From: Syncephalastrum monosporum B8922
Taxonomy: Eukaryota; Mucoromycota; Mucoromycetes; Mucorales; Syncephalastraceae
Reading direction: 5' to 3'
Length of the DNA stretch: 64,000 bases
Assembly (NCBI GenBank): GCA_000697355.1
Contig: JNEN01001248.1
Location: forward strand, 36,110-100,109
Shown: positions 11,078 through 24,730 of the stretch, in pieces
Layout of the letters: each line of letters starts with the position of its first letter
How positions within the stretch are numbered: position 1 is the first letter of the stretch
Position numbers and translations under genes: made by a program
Notes under the pieces: generated by a model
What the model saw: only the letters and a program-made list of their open reading frames with translations
Told to the model about the DNA's origin: nothing
Databases searched by the model: none

Positions 11078-14000
11078 GAGATTTTACGCGTTCCGAGGAG
11101 ACAAGATGCGCGGGAAGGTTGCTCAGTTCAAACGAAACGAAACGGTGCCACTTTCGGCGTTTGAATGCGTGCTTTTCTCCTCCCATTTGCATTCTCATGT
11201 ATTCCATTGTGGCATTTACAATTCCGTATTTCTGTTTGTCATGTCAGTATCGTAAATCCCATTATATAAGCTCTCTATATCCAATACGGGGCAGTACTTC
11301 CTATGACCACAGTGGATACTGAGCCGCGCGGACTGTTCAGCGGCATCATTTTCATGACTACAGTGACCTACTCCTTCTCCCACCGGGAGAGCGGTGTTGA
11401 TCGCTGGCAGCGGTGGGCACCGTTGCCTACGTGGTCGAGCATCTATCAGCTCCATTTAGGCTGAAACAGATGTGCGGCAAGGCTATATTCAATGAGAATC
11501 AAGGCTGCTCTGAGATAACAATGATAATGTCAATCACCAATTGACAAACAGCGGACAAGACTAATAAATCATATTCAGCTAACAAGAAATTTCTAATAGA
11601 TTGTTAGCGAATACGTGTATATAGTCATCATTGGACAGCTCGACATGCGCGAGATGAATAATATATCTATTCTGTATGCGAGAAAAGGCTGGAGAAGGGG
11701 GGTCTCTTTGGTAATGGAACCACTCAAAACACAACAGAATTCTTTAGACAACAAGGAAACGGATACCAACTAAGTAAAACTCGTCCTTATGTTTATCATA
11801 CCTCATATCCAGTACAATTATCTGGTCACAAGATACTGGGATCACACGGCTCGCTATAATCGAACAGAAATGGGTAAAAGCATAACCACCCTATTGCTTT
11901 GCCAAAGCCAGATTATAGTGGAAACAGAAAGCGTTCATCCTGCAAATGTCTAGTCATATGTAAGAACTATTCTGTTAAAGCTAACAACGAGAGATCTCCT
12001 AATGACCGCAATATGGCATTGTTAACTTAGACGTTTCTAGACGGCATTTTTAAGCATGAATGGCTCGAGAAAAGGGTTCCTGCCATCCAGAATATTTAAA
12101 AATACCCTATGTGACTCAAGACCGCTCAACCTCAAAGTTGCTATAGTCGAGGGTCAAGACCTCGCCCCTTTTCCGCTGCACCAGCTTCAACAGTGTTACT
12201 CGAATGGACAGCATACATTGAAGATGACCACCCAGCGATTTTGAGAGAAGTCAAAGACTATGTCTAACTGCTCATATCGCAAGTGATTCTGCGCCCTAGA
12301 GTCGACGCTACAATATACCCAAAAGCACCGAAATAGCTTTCATAATGTCCACTACAGAATGATCAAAAGCAGATGCCTACTATAATATCGCACACACGAC
12401 GAAGCAGAGTAACCTCGTCACCATGAATGAGCTGCAATATCATTATGGCCCACTTAGATTCGATACCAGTTAGCCTCTGCCTCTATGTGACTGCCGTATC
12501 CTTTCATGCCTCAATGGATTTTGACGACGGATTTATATACAGGTCCGATAGCCGAGAAGGTATTCAATGCCAAAAACATGAGATGCGCATTGATAGCCTA
12601 AAAAAGGATGAGCATCAAGTAGTTAGGTACGTGCGCAAGTATTGAAAGAGAGAATTAAAGCACGAGACTTTGGCTTCCGGCTTCGGTGGTGGATAGACTG
12701 ATCCACATGGTGTCTGTACCTTATCCTCGTAAGTCAAAGCAGCCATTCGTAGACTGTGAAAACATAATCCAATCCATATGGCAAGGGCTTTAGGAGCCAT
12801 ACGAGCTCTTTGCTTAGTCTAACAATTCGTGACGTCGAGCAAGGCAATAACAATTGTTGCATTTGATTTGCTTGTCTTGCTACTCGAATAATACATTGTA
12901 CTGGTGGACGTAAATGAAGGTAAAATCTTTGAATGACATAGATCATGTCTCTCGTGTGTACACGTATGTGCTGTGAGACATATATATGACAAGAAGAAAC
13001 TATAAGATGTCAATCATAAAGCAATAAGGACTGCCGCTTGTCTTCTGTATTGTGAAAACAATTGCAACAAAACTGTCGAGGTTTGAGCTGTCGATGGAAA
13101 GGGCACACACAAATGGATAAAACTTGATGATATAGATTTTAAATATAACATATATATTGAGTGTCGAGCTGGATATCGAATTTCTGAACAAATGATACTT
13201 GGCTACGAATATACTTCTAGTTGCATGTGAATAAAATAGAATGACTCATGGCAGATATGAAAACGAAAGTGAATGGCAAAGTAGAGGTGTTTGAAAGAGT
13301 AAGGCAAGACAAACAATAGATGGAAATGGAAATTCGGTGTAACAGGTCGAACTGGTGCAACTTACACCGGTCGTACTGTATACGAATCAGCACTCTCCGG
13401 CTTGCCCATTCACAACATCAATCAGCGCATGAATGGTAACACGAAAAACATCCATTGGCGTTCTCTACGATAAACAGGTTTAATTGACGTATTCATCATA
13501 ATTTACAGCATACCCCAGAATGGAAACACTGTTGCACGCTCCTCGATCGCTTTGAACATGGGCAGAGTTGTATATCCAAAAGAAACAAAGATGCGTCCTA
13601 ATCATCATGTGTGGCGGGGGCGTCTGCAAGCCTCAACAAAAAGCTGTCAAGTCCATAACGTATATGCATCATATGATTTGCCATGTGGACGCATGTCAAA
13701 TATAAGGTGACCTTGGGGACAGCCTTTGCATGAGACTGCATTTAAAGTACAGTATATCTGTTCTTTACCTTGTTCTTGCGTCATGAGGGGTACTTTGTCG
13801 TCGGTGGTACCAGAACGGCTTCGAAGAAAGGTCCGTCACACACGCATTCGTCAACACTTGAAGATATCTGCATCTCAACAATGACAACGCACGTATAGAC
13901 ATAGAGACTTCACATAATGTACGTTCTTCCTTGTCGTTATAAGGTGACAATGAATGGTTATTTAGAGGGTTTGTAAAGGCTTTTCTTCTCGGCGGCGAAA

Positions 14001-14716
14001 AGGAAAAAACGAGACGGGAAGACACATATATGTGAACGCTATTACATCTTCTGGTTCACATACGTTTCCGGCTAATAGTATAAGCTAGAATGTGCTCCGG
14101 TAAAAAGCTATTAGGCCTATTATGCAGGTCATGCATGAAGCACTTTTTCTGCTCTGCAGTATTAGATATGTATGTATGTGGGGGAAGCGGTCCAAAAAGG
14201 AAAAGAATATTAAACTGGGATTTTTTTTTATTTGGAGAGCGCGCCATAACGCCCAAGTGGATGAGTGGGTCAGTTTCAGATTCATTAAATTCATTTGTTA
14301 CCTTGGCCCTGAATGTCTGGATCATGCGAGACGATCATAACATAAACCATGGAAGGCTCAAGATCAGATGACGCCACACACACGCACACCAAAAACGAAA
14401 AAAATTCAGTTGTTCGATATGGTGCCCGGACAAAGGAACAAATGTGGTCGGGGCGCGCGCGTTGTAAGTGAAGGTGTCACAAACTCATCATCCAACATTA
14501 GCGTGGAACCACTCCGAAAAAGTATACACATTTTTTCTTCTGGCCCTAATTGTCGTCTGTCTTACTTTTTCTTTCTTCCATACTCACTTCTTTTCGTTCC
14601 CTTTCTCCCCTTCCTCTGACTTCCCTCATCACGACCTGCCAGTCATTTATTACTTTTGACATTCCTTCTCGACATTCCTTTTCCTTATCTAAACCTTGAC
14701 TCAAAAGCTCTCGATT
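11078..14716. other. Long AT-rich intergenic region without a recognisable gene
   Basis: About 3.6 kb between two divergently transcribed genes (GGA on minus, SH3-PH protein on plus). All open frames are short (under 95 codons) with unordered composition. I found no conserved motif, tRNA pattern or long repeat by eye. The final ~150 bases before 14717 are pyrimidine-rich and likely form the promoter of the downstream gene. Confidence 0.5.
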
Positions 14717-17659
14717 ATGACTGCTGCTGAGCCCGAGATCGTCTACGCCATTCACAACTTCGTGGCCGAGAACGAGGACGAGATCCCCTTCACCCTCGGT
14801 GACCCGATCGTTGTTCTTGAGAAAGACGAAAAGTACCAGGACGGCTGGTGGCAGGTAACATGATGAATGCTACTTGTTCGTATGCGCTTATAATAAGAAT
14901 GATACATCAGGGACGCAACGTGCACGGCCGTGTGGGTCTTTTTCCTATGAACTATACTACCTATGTCAAACCACCCACACCAAGTGAAACACCCTCAACC
15001 TCGACCTCCACCCGATCGACGCCTGCTACGACGACGTCGTCTTCTGTTGTCACGCCTCCAGTTAGCAATGCACACACCCTCGAAGACCAAATCGACAGGG
15101 CTATTTCTCAGGTGTCGTCCACGCCCACCTCGAGTCTCGTCTCTCAGCCTGCTGCCCCTCCACCGCTGGGTGCCCCTCCACCGGCGCCTACCAATCCAGA
15201 AGCATGGTCTATCGATGAGGTTGCGGACTGGTTAAGGTCGGTCGGTCTCGAAAACGTGGTTGACATATTTATCGGTAAGGTTCCCCCCATCTTTTTTTTT
15301 TTTTTTTGCCATGTGGCAATCCAAACCCAAAGCACCCAGCTGACTCACTTTCCTTTTTAGACCAAGAGATCACCGGTGATATCCTACTCAGTCTCACCAT
15401 CGACTCACTTAAAGAACTCGGCATTGCTGCTTATGGTCGCCGCTACAAGGTTATGGCCGCCATTGATAAACTCTCGACAGCTAATCAGGGCGTAAGTCAT
15501 CTAAAATTAATCAGAAAATTAAACGGATCGGGGGAGCCCACATCGCAGAGTGCAGGGCTTGGCAAATTCAAAAGCCTCAGACCTAGAAAGATGAAGTATG
15601 CTCATCATTTGCCTTATTTCGATAGACACTTGAACCCCTTCAAACGAATGGTAAATACACCAGCACCACTTTCACCTCGACCCCCTCCTCTCCTGTCGAC
15701 ACAGACAGTCTGTATCAGTTCCCCCGCAAGGCTCCTTTGCCTCCGCAGATTCATCACCACCAGCACCAAGGCGACGGAGAGCGCACTCCACCCGTCCGCC
15801 GCGGTCCTGTCGACTCCTTTTTGAATCAACCCACGTCGCCAAAAAGTTTCCAACAATCGCCCTCCATCAGCCGTTCCAACACCTTTCAGACCGTCTCGTC
15901 CAAACTGTCCTCCTCTTCCGGCGGTACCTATCAAAGTAATCTCGAGCCGAGAGGCAATACGCTGAGCATGCCCTCGAGTTACCGTGGAAGCAAACCACCC
16001 TCTCAATTCAGCACCGACTCCGAGCGTGGCAGAGCTCCTTCGATTGCCTCCTCACCGCCACGTGAATTGGTAAGCACAATAGCATATCCTAGTCGATGCG
16101 TGTAAGGCTTATCGGCATGTGCTAGATTCACCCCAAAGATGGTAGCCATAAACACATGCTCCCTGTTGCCGATCCAATGGCTTCGTAAGCTGCAAAAAAG
16201 TTATATTTGATAGGGATAAGGAGCTCACTTTCCCCAATTCCCGTGTACAGGTTAACACAGCAAGTGGATCGTAGCATGTCCATTGCTTCTATGGAACCCA
16301 CGGTCTTGTCCCGGTCGTCTACTTCGTTTCAGGCACCTGAACACGAAGGCTGGCTGCACAAACAGGGTGACAAGTACAAGACGTGGAACAAGCGCTGGTT
16401 CGTGCTCAAAGGCCCCAACTTGTTCTATTTCAAAGGTCCCAAGGTAAAAAGAAAAACCACATGTCCAAAAATGATGAACCTTTTTTTTATTGATCCAATC
16501 TCTCTTTTATAGGAGGTGCGCATGAAGGGCATAATCCACCTGCGAGGCTACCGTATTGTGGTGGATGAGTCGATCCACGCCGGCAAATACAGCTTCAAGG
16601 CGCAGCATGAGACAGAACGCACATTTTACTTTTATGCCGACACGGCAGACACTCTCCGTATGTGGGTCAAGGTACTGATGAAAGCGACCATCACTCGCGA
16701 CTTTACCTCCCCCGTCATGTCCTCCAATCACGTGGCGACTGTCCCGCTCGATGTTGCGCGCCGTATGCGTCCACGACCGCCCTCTGTCATCATGTACAAG
16801 ACTGATGAGCTGCGGCCTGCGATGGGCCAACTGCAAGAGCATCAGGAAGAGGAGGGCGAGGAAGGACAACAGTTTTTACGTCCGCTGAGTGACAACACGC
16901 AGACTCGTGAATCCGGCGTGATCGTGTATGGTCAGGAAGAGGATGACGATGTGCCTGATAAATTCATGCACGCTGCGCCCGCACCGACCCTATCGACGTC
17001 ACTGATGCTGAGCGATGAGGAGGACGAGGATTTGATCGACCCGCACCATAAACCCCCGACCGTCCAGTCACCGCCGTTGCAGCCTGCCTTCGTAAGCGAT
17101 CGCCGCGGCTCGCTCGGCTCTGAAGAGCAGGTGTCCATGCCCGGCACCCCCAACAGCCACAGCCAGCACCGGTGGCCGCGGTCCGAGTACATCAAGTGGA
17201 TCAATCAGTACCTGCCTCCTGGGAAGCAAGTCATTGATCTGACAGGCGCGTTCCGACACGGCGACACATTGATCCTCCTGCTCGAGAATCTGAGTGGCAA
17301 AACGGTGCGACGACCTCCTACTCAGAAGGGTGGTTCGGTCAGCATGCTTATGCTTGATAGCATCGTCTCTGCATTCAAATTTATGGGCCGCGAGGGTGTT
17401 GTGGTTGACGGAAGATATACCATCAAAGGTAACGAGAAATAGGTGACATGAAAATGTTCCATGAAGACTGACCTATCATCTGCTACATTTAGACATCTTT
17501 GGAGGTAACGAGAGCAAAATCATGGATATGCTCGATGCCATCAAGGCCTGGGCTGAAGAAAACCAATTTGAGCCTGGTGCTCCGAAAGAACTCGATGACT
17601 GGCTCAAGCAGACACCTAAAACTACCGCACATCACCGGCATTCTGTCTCGTCTGATTAA
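14717..17659 (+). CDS. SH3-SAM-PH-CH polarity scaffold (Boi/Pob1-like)
   Basis: Eight exons, 803 aa: 14717-14854, 14911-15274, 15361-15491, 15626-16069, 16126-16184, 16251-16443, 16513-17428, 17493-17659. An SH3 domain covers about residues 8-65 (EIVYAIHNFVAENEDEIPF, then GRVGLFPMNY). A SAM domain covers about 145-205 (WSIDEVADWLRSVGLENV), and a PH domain about 410-505 (EGWLHKQGDKYKTWNKRWFV). A CH-like module follows at about 668-790 (EYIKWINQYLPPG, ending DIFGGNESKIMDMLDAI). SH3-SAM-PH is the order found in yeast Boi1/Boi2 and fission yeast Pob1, which link Cdc42/Rho signalling to exocytosis and formins at growth sites. A C-terminal CH module is, to my knowledge, not part of those yeast proteins. 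Proline-rich linkers (PPPLGAPPPAP) may be SH3 ligands. Frame and splice signals agree throughout. Confidence 0.9.
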
Positions 17660-20600
17660 CGTTCTCCCTTCTCTTTCCCCCTTTTGCATTTCCTCCATTG
17701 TTTCTCTCTTTTGTCTCTTATATCGCAACTCTCGCTGTCTCACTCTCTTTGAACCCTGTAAAACTATTCATCTATACATATACATGCTATCTACCTACAC
17801 TTTTTTACATCACATCCTTGACATACATTTGTGCCATTACCTGAGCATATGTTGTGCCTTTTTTCTGTAAGGCTGGTGGTGGTGTGGTGCCATATTAGCA
17901 ATATGCTGATATCTTTCATTAGCACGGAGTCGAACATAGCCCTTTCCAATGCCCATCATGTGTTTTCGCCATTAGTATCGCACTGATGACACTGGTAATG
18001 CTTGCATACTCTATCTGCGTACTACTGTCAAGCATCAAATTAATGGGCATGCTCATATAAAAAGGTGCTGTACATATCTCAGTCGACTAATCAGATATAG
18101 CATCAGACCCCACAAGGAGCAGCAGTAGCTTCGATGGAATACCGATAACTAAGGGCCGAACACCCTAGACACAATGGCCACCTGGTTAATTGACTGATAA
18201 AGATATGGATGCTTCGAAGTACGCTACATGGACCATGTGACAATGACACAAGGGGGTAGTCTCAATAAATCATTCACCATGTAAAGCGGCGGCACATTGA
18301 CGTTTCTTCTTGGTTCAGAAGGGATCTTAGTATCTGCAATAATTACAAAAATAGCAGTTTTGAGACGGCAAAGCGCCAAAGAATCATGCAACTCAAATGA
18401 TGTTGCACCAAACTCTAATGGAGAACGACAATATCTACGACTTACAATATACACAGGCTTGTGGAGCACGCGGTGTACGCTTTTTAAAAGTGGTTTTACG
18501 GCATACATGCCCGTATCCGTTAGCGCAAAGTCTCCAAGACAGTTTCCAAGGCTGACTCCAATACGCACACTGAAATGTGTAGAGTGACGAGACACCGCGT
18601 ACATCACGCGAGTTTTTCAAGTACATTTTACGTCTTTCATTTCCGTCATTATGACTTCGCCTTGGACACCACATTAGTATTTGCACCCGTACTCAGCTAC
18701 GTCCCCATCCTCCGTCTGCCGCTTCTCCAGTCTGGGATGGCGAGGGGCCCGTGGTCATTGCGGCCACCGATCGGCCGCGTGCACATCCTCCAGCTTGCAC
18801 CGGCGTCGAAAGGGCCTTCCCATCCTTCTATTCCGCTCCGCACCCTCACCTCGCCCGACCATTACCCGCAGATTGGTGCGCCGCTCGCAAACCGGGCGTG
18901 TCGGTGCGTTTCTTACGCCCTTCGACTTTTACTTTTCCTTGTCGCCGTACTCTAGCACTCTGGCGCTCGTGCCGGGGTCGAGGGACGCTGGAGATTACCG
19001 TCTCATTTCCTCGACCCCGGCCGTCCAATGGTACTCGCGTCAAACGTGTTACTCACCGCATCTGCGACCTTGAGATGCGGTTTTCTTTTGGTCCTTCTCG
19101 CACTGGCCGGTGGTGCTGGCTGGGACCCTGCCCCTGCGCCTTTCCATACGCTGGTCCCCTATGCGCAGGTGGCGCCTCGCGACCACCGCCGCCTCCATTA
19201 CCACCCGCCATTGGCGGGTATTGGAACTTCGTCTGTGTTCGCCGAAGGAAACACCCAGATAGCATAGCCTATAGCTCCTTGTACGAATAAATATGCGACC
19301 CATCTCTATCCTGATATGTTTGGCATCTTGACACCTTTTAGAAAATGCTTGTGGTGTGTACACTGCACCTATCTTACATACTACATAATCATCAGACGAA
19401 TCTCTGTATTGGCAAGAGACGTACTTCTGACCACAAAAAATGATATTTGGTGAATATCATTCCTGATATATTTATTCTGCGAGCAGACACCGTAGACATA
19501 CATCGCTGCGTCGGGAAAGCAGGTATGGTTATATAGCACAAAACGCTTTACACAAACTTGACGATGCTATCCAATTGCGCCAGCAGGACTCGGTTCTTTT
19601 GAAGGGTTGTCTCCTTGTCTTCAGTCGAGAGGCAAATTGCAGACACACAAATACAGATTTACTATCTTACTCTCAACATTATCGTTTGCTTCCGTTGGAA
19701 TCGCCTACTTTACCACCAACACAAGCCGCTTAATTCACACATTCAAGAGACTTTATTTCTTTTCCTCACATTCGTATATCAAGAGAGGAACATTCCTCTT
19801 TGATCTCTTTTTAACACTTTTTTTTTCCTCTTCCATAACCTTTGTACACGCCAAACACAAAACTTATTGTTTGACTGGTGCTCACACGAACCTATATATC
19901 TACACATTCACCTTTTTCTGAAAACAATTGATATCAACCTTACAGCATACGTCGCATGTGCCTGTCAGGATCGAAGTATGGTATGTTGCCCAAGCACGCG
20001 GGTTGTGACAGCAAGAGGTTGGACCACGACAGGACGGACAAGACAAGCAGAAAAGAAATAGACGTGCTATATCTAGATAGAGGGACAAGAATGCTCCAAG
20101 TACTACCACGCGAGCGAGAATCAAGGAAATCAGACGGGACTGGGGAACAGAACCGTTGATGGACTAGTGATAGTATGAGGTTGGCGCTGATCTCCAAGGC
20201 ACATGAGTAGGTTCGGAGGGGTCATGTGGGCTTAGCCCCATCAAGCGGTGGGAGCAGGCTAGAGTGACCAAAGATTAAGTGGAGGTTTGTGAGGGATAGA
20301 GACAACACAGAAAAAAGATAGCTCTGAAAAATGTGAAGCATAAGGTGACATCAGTACATTGTGGATGTCTTATAAATACAGAACTGGTGTCAGTTGCATC
20401 CTCTGTAGCATCAGCATTAATCACTCTACCATCTATAAAGATAGAACATTCAATCAAGATACATGGTCAACCTCTCTTTGAGAAGTGGATCTCGGATGTG
20501 GGGAAGAGCTAAAGATAAAGTTGTTCCTCCTTCCGTCACTTGTTTTTTGTGACACGCCACCAAGCCATTCTGCCTTATGAAAAGCGGAGGAAGCAGGGAC

Positions 20601-21539
20601 GTACAGAGAGGTCATTTTCCCGTCAAAAGCATTGGGTAGCTGTGCTCTCCCACTTTGAATCTTGTACTGCATCTGCTCGTGACAAGTGACAAGATGCGGG
20701 AATTTACCTTCTTTCGGGTAGTGTTGTTTGAAGCATGGGCATAATCAGTGCCGTCCTCAAAAGGAGAAGCCGCTTCTCGGTTGATAGGCATCAGCGTACA
20801 TCTGTATAGCGTCCATATGTAAGGAACGTTCGACCAATTGATGCAGAGTATATTTCCCAAGTTTCCTTCCCGTGGCATTGCTGACTAAGGACGATGGATT
20901 TCACGGACGACTGTAGCGGACTGTTGTGGAGCACATCTTATGCACGTCACTTTATTTGAGTGACGTTGCGCCAGCAGTAAGTCGCGAATTGTAGAGCCTG
21001 TTTTATTAGTAGGAGTTATGTTGCCCTGTTTATCGCTTATCGCCATTTCGGTGTGACTCCATGTCGAGGAGGTTTACTGTGCTGCGTATTATTTGAGATT
21101 AGGACCGAGACACAAAACGGAATCGAAGAAGAGAAGTTTTTCCTTGGACATGGCGGGATAATTTTGTGTGTACCCCAAAACCTCGCGCATAAAAGAAGCC
21201 CGCCGTAATAAGGGCCACATGTAAACAATGGTATCTATGCGAGATAAAAAAATACGGGCGTGGTGCCCCTGAATTTGAAAGCGTAAGAGCGGAGAATGTC
21301 CGAGAAGCCGGCGAGCGAGTGAGCTGCGGGGTCGGCGGATACTGCACGCTTTACTAGCTGCAGATCGCCCACGTCCGCGGGAAAAAAAGTTCAATTGTCT
21401 TATCACAAGAAAAAAAAAAATATTTTTACCCGTGTTTCTTTCTTTCTTGCTCCTCCCCCTTTGATACCTCCCCTCTTCATATTTTTTTTTCATAACTTTT
21501 TCATTGTGAAGCGGATCTGATTCCATCTCCCTCTGGCAC
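17660..21539. other. Long intergenic region flanking a GC-rich island
   Basis: About 3.9 kb between two plus-strand genes. Most is AT-rich with no recognisable coding content. The exception is the GC-rich island listed separately (18420-19265). The last 200 bases (about 21290-21540) include a GC-rich patch and then T-rich sequence, probably the promoter of the MHYT gene. Confidence 0.5.
18420..19265 (-). pseudogene. GC-rich island; possible relic of a Zn2Cys6 (Rds2/AcuK-type) regulator
   Basis: The stretch 18660-19265 is clearly more GC-rich than its surroundings. On the minus strand an ATG at 19265 opens a 69-codon Gly/Pro/Gln-rich frame ending at a good donor (gtgagt at 19056). Further down, codons at 18441-18479 read RTPRAPQACVYCK, which resembles the start of the Zn2Cys6 cluster of gluconeogenic regulators of the Rds2/Ert1/AcuK type (..C-x2-C-K-R-S-H..). 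I could not find the rest of the cluster or any PAS-like C-terminus downstream, so a complete gene is not supported. The plus-strand 179-codon frame over the same DNA is very Arg/Pro/Cys-rich and looks like a GC-driven shadow. The call is tentative. Confidence 0.25.
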
Positions 21540-24500
21540 ATGGCTTTGTTGACAGCTACCCAGGAGTTCAATGGAGGTATTATCTTTGTGAGCTTCCTGA
21601 TTTCAGTCGTTGGCGCACAGACGACGCTGGAGCTTCTGATGCGGCGGACGCATATCCATGGTCTGCACAATTGGTACCTACATGTGCAGTGACGATCATT
21701 CCTTTTCACTCATACGAGGACATATTATTCGTATAATATAGGTTTCTACTATGTGCGGCTGCTTTCTGCATGGGTGGCGTGGCTATCTGGTCAATGCATT
21801 TCGTTGGCAATAATTCGTTGACGTTGTACTGGGAGCACGGTGTATACCACTTGAGTTATTCGGCTGGATATACTTTTGCGAGTCTTGTGGTCGCCATCGC
21901 ATGTATGTTCGTCGCTTTTGCATTCGTCGGTATCACCGAGGAAGCTCGCTTATGGCGTATTATTCCAAGTGGTATCTTGGCCGGGGTAAGAATTTTTTTA
22001 TGGGAATAAGCATGTTTAGTCATTGTCCTAATGCTGTCGGGATCCTCCTCTTTTTGTTCTAGTGCGGAATTGCTGCCATGCACTATATCGGTCAGTAAAA
22101 ATCACAAAAAAAAAAATTTGCTGCCATAATACATGTATATTCACCGCTGTGTGCCATCACTCTGTCTTTTGGCGCATGCGCGCTCTTATAGGTCAATTCG
22201 CCATTGATTTTTTCATTCTCGGATATAACCCCGGCCATGTGGTGGGCGCCGTCATCATTGCCTGCGCTGCCGTTGTCGCCGCGCTTTATATTTTCTTCAA
22301 GTTTCGCGAGCAGTGGACGAGTCAATGGTATAAGCGCCTCGGGTCGGCCATCCTGATGACTACTGCCGTGTGTGGTATGTTACTGTTTAGCTAACAATGT
22401 GGCATGCTTACCAAGAACAATTGATTTGTATTAGGCATGCATTACACTGCCATGACAGGCACCATCTATTATCTACCCGATAGCGCAGCCGTACCACCCA
22501 AACCAGCTCTCGAAACGGCCGCGCTTATTGGAATCATCTGTGCTATCATTGTTGTGGCCTGCTTGATACTACTTTTCACAGGAATTCAGACGGCGCGACG
22601 TGCTCTCGCCCTCAGCACCGAAAAAGTATTATCCACCGCGACCGTATCAGCCACACCGACAAGCACACAGCCCCAATTTCACCAGCAGCTGACGCTGGGC
22701 GTCATCTATTTCGACCCAGTAGGTCGGATTTTGGTGAATTTGGACGGCGTTGTCCCAATGCAAAAAGTGATGATTGAGGTATGTGCTCGCGCTTTGTGGG
22801 GGTTTCCTCAGACGCGGACCCTGATTTGCTGCATGCACGTCAAAATGGCTTGTGTCACCATTGACCTCCATATCTCTATTAGGAAACAGGCGAGTTTGAT
22901 GCGATGCATCCATTGTTCCTCCGATTCTTCGACATCGCCGCACGCTGGAAGCGGGGCAGCAGTTCCTTGACGAGCGGTAGCAAGTCAAACTCGAACAAGT
23001 CCTCCTTCCAGTCTTCGACACGTTCGAATGACGGCCACGCCGTTGCTGAGTCTCTATTCATCGACGCGGCGCGCGAATTAGCGAACGAATTGCGTGCGGC
23101 CTCCGTGACAGATTTGGGTTTACTCTTTGACACACCCTTCAAGGCCAATACGATTATGACCAGCAAGAAGCACCAGGGCATGTGGACAGCGATACGAAAG
23201 AAGAAAAAGACAAAAAGCTACTCTTCCTTTGAGAGTGCTACAACGCTTGAGCAGCAGCCTGAAGACGACATGATGTATGCGGATGCCACGTTCACCAAAG
23301 AGGATCTGACCGAATGGCACCAAAAACGACGACGACGGCTTTCCTCTGACCAGATCCTCAGCGCAATCCGAAAGCCGCGTCAACAGCGCGAGCAAGCCAG
23401 CTCGGATGATAGGTACATGTTTTTTGTCAGAACCATCGATAAGAAGGAGCATCTCCGCCTCCTGTCCCACGGCTTCCGCTTTGGTGATCCCCTGTTTATC
23501 TCCAAGGTCATGAGCAATCAGCTACAGGTGCCGTCTGACTACATGGCCAATGCCTTCGACGACATGCTACAGTATGCGCGCGCTGTTGATCGCTTCATGG
23601 AGCCCATACCAACGACGGGCAGCTTGTCAAATACCCACAGCAACAGTGAGACCACACAGTCTGACGGACGCAGCAGCGCTGACATGACAAGTCGCGTCTT
23701 TGTCGGACTGCATGTCCTCGTACGAGAAACACCCCATGAGAGTCTGGATCAAATGCAGCTGCTGACGGATAGAATGCGCCGGCACGCGTTTCCCATGGTT
23801 CAACTGCAGTACGATGACGGGCGGTTCGCGGACACATTGACGCGCCAGGAACGTGCACAGGTGCAGCGACTGCAGGGTCAATCCTTGGTGGCTATGGCAG
23901 GCTTGCCGCGCGACAGTCTCAACAGCAGCACGACGGCAGCTCGCTTTTCAACTAGCACGACGTTGGTTGGGTCATCTTCATCTGCATCCGTCCCCGGCAG
24001 CCCCGTCTCGCCCGTCTCGCCGTTGGAGACCTCAAATGCGAAGCAACATGGCCGAAGCAATAGTAATACCACCGCGGATATGCAACAGCGATTCATGAAG
24101 GCCATGGAAGCCGCGGCCCAAGAATTGGCGCGACACTATTCGGCATATATTACCATCCCCCTCGCTTCGGCTGCAAAACTCAACGGGCGCGTTGTGGACG
24201 TACCACCCTTTGGCATCACACCCGGACCGAGCCAGTTGATCCTGTACTGCGCATGCGTCACGATGCCCGGCTTACCCTCCGCCATGAACCAGACGACAGC
24301 CGAGCGACTCAAGTGTCAGCCTCTCTCGATCTATCGTACGCTGGCCTACCAGATCACGGACGATGCTGCAGCACGCCATCATACGCAGCAACGACTGTAC
24401 AGTCAACGGCGCCTTCCTGCCCAACCACAACCGCCCCGAAATGAATTATCCCAGGATGGGCCGGCTGCCAACCCCGAGAATCAGGCGACTGGATCACGCC

Positions 24501-24730
24501 TATCCGTGCTTTCGCTGCCACCGCCGCCGCGGACGAAGCGACGTCGGCCGGCCGGCCCGCTCAGCCTCTTCACCGAAATCATACCCTCCCCTCCTACATC
24601 ACCCACTTCTCCTTCTCCCCAAGACATGGAAATGACCATACCGACTGCATACTCCACTGTACTGCCTGCGCGTGACCGCTTTTGGTGGCTCGATGGCATT
24701 ATGGAAGAAACTGCGCATGACGCCGACTAG
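21540..24730 (+). CDS. MHYT-domain integral membrane protein with long cytosolic tail
   Basis: Six exons, 926 aa: 21540-21673, 21742-21985, 22063-22090, 22192-22374, 22435-22778, 22883-24730. The first ~270 residues form about seven hydrophobic helices. They carry the repeated Met-His signatures of MHYT domains: WSMHFVGN, AAMHYIGQ (split by an intron) and GMHYTAMTG. In bacteria MHYT modules are proposed to bind a metal (copper) and sense gases or redox, usually attached to GGDEF/EAL or kinase outputs. Here the membrane part leads into a short segment (TLGVIYFDPVGRILVNLDG) and a ~650-residue Ser/Gln-rich cytosolic region with no output domain I recognise. The 28-nt exon 3 encodes part of the second motif. 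The gene converges on the methyltransferase with 244 bp between stops. The membrane call is firm; the sensory role is inferred. Confidence 0.85.

Noticed and set aside
17905..17990. GTTCGACTCC (tRNA T-loop-like) on the minus strand
   Set aside because: No matching acceptor, D or anticodon arms in the surrounding sequence.
18751..19290. Plus-strand 179-codon ORF in the GC-rich island
   Set aside because: Extremely Arg/Pro/Cys-rich with no domain pattern. Long frames are expected by chance in GC-rich DNA; the minus-strand reading looks slightly better.
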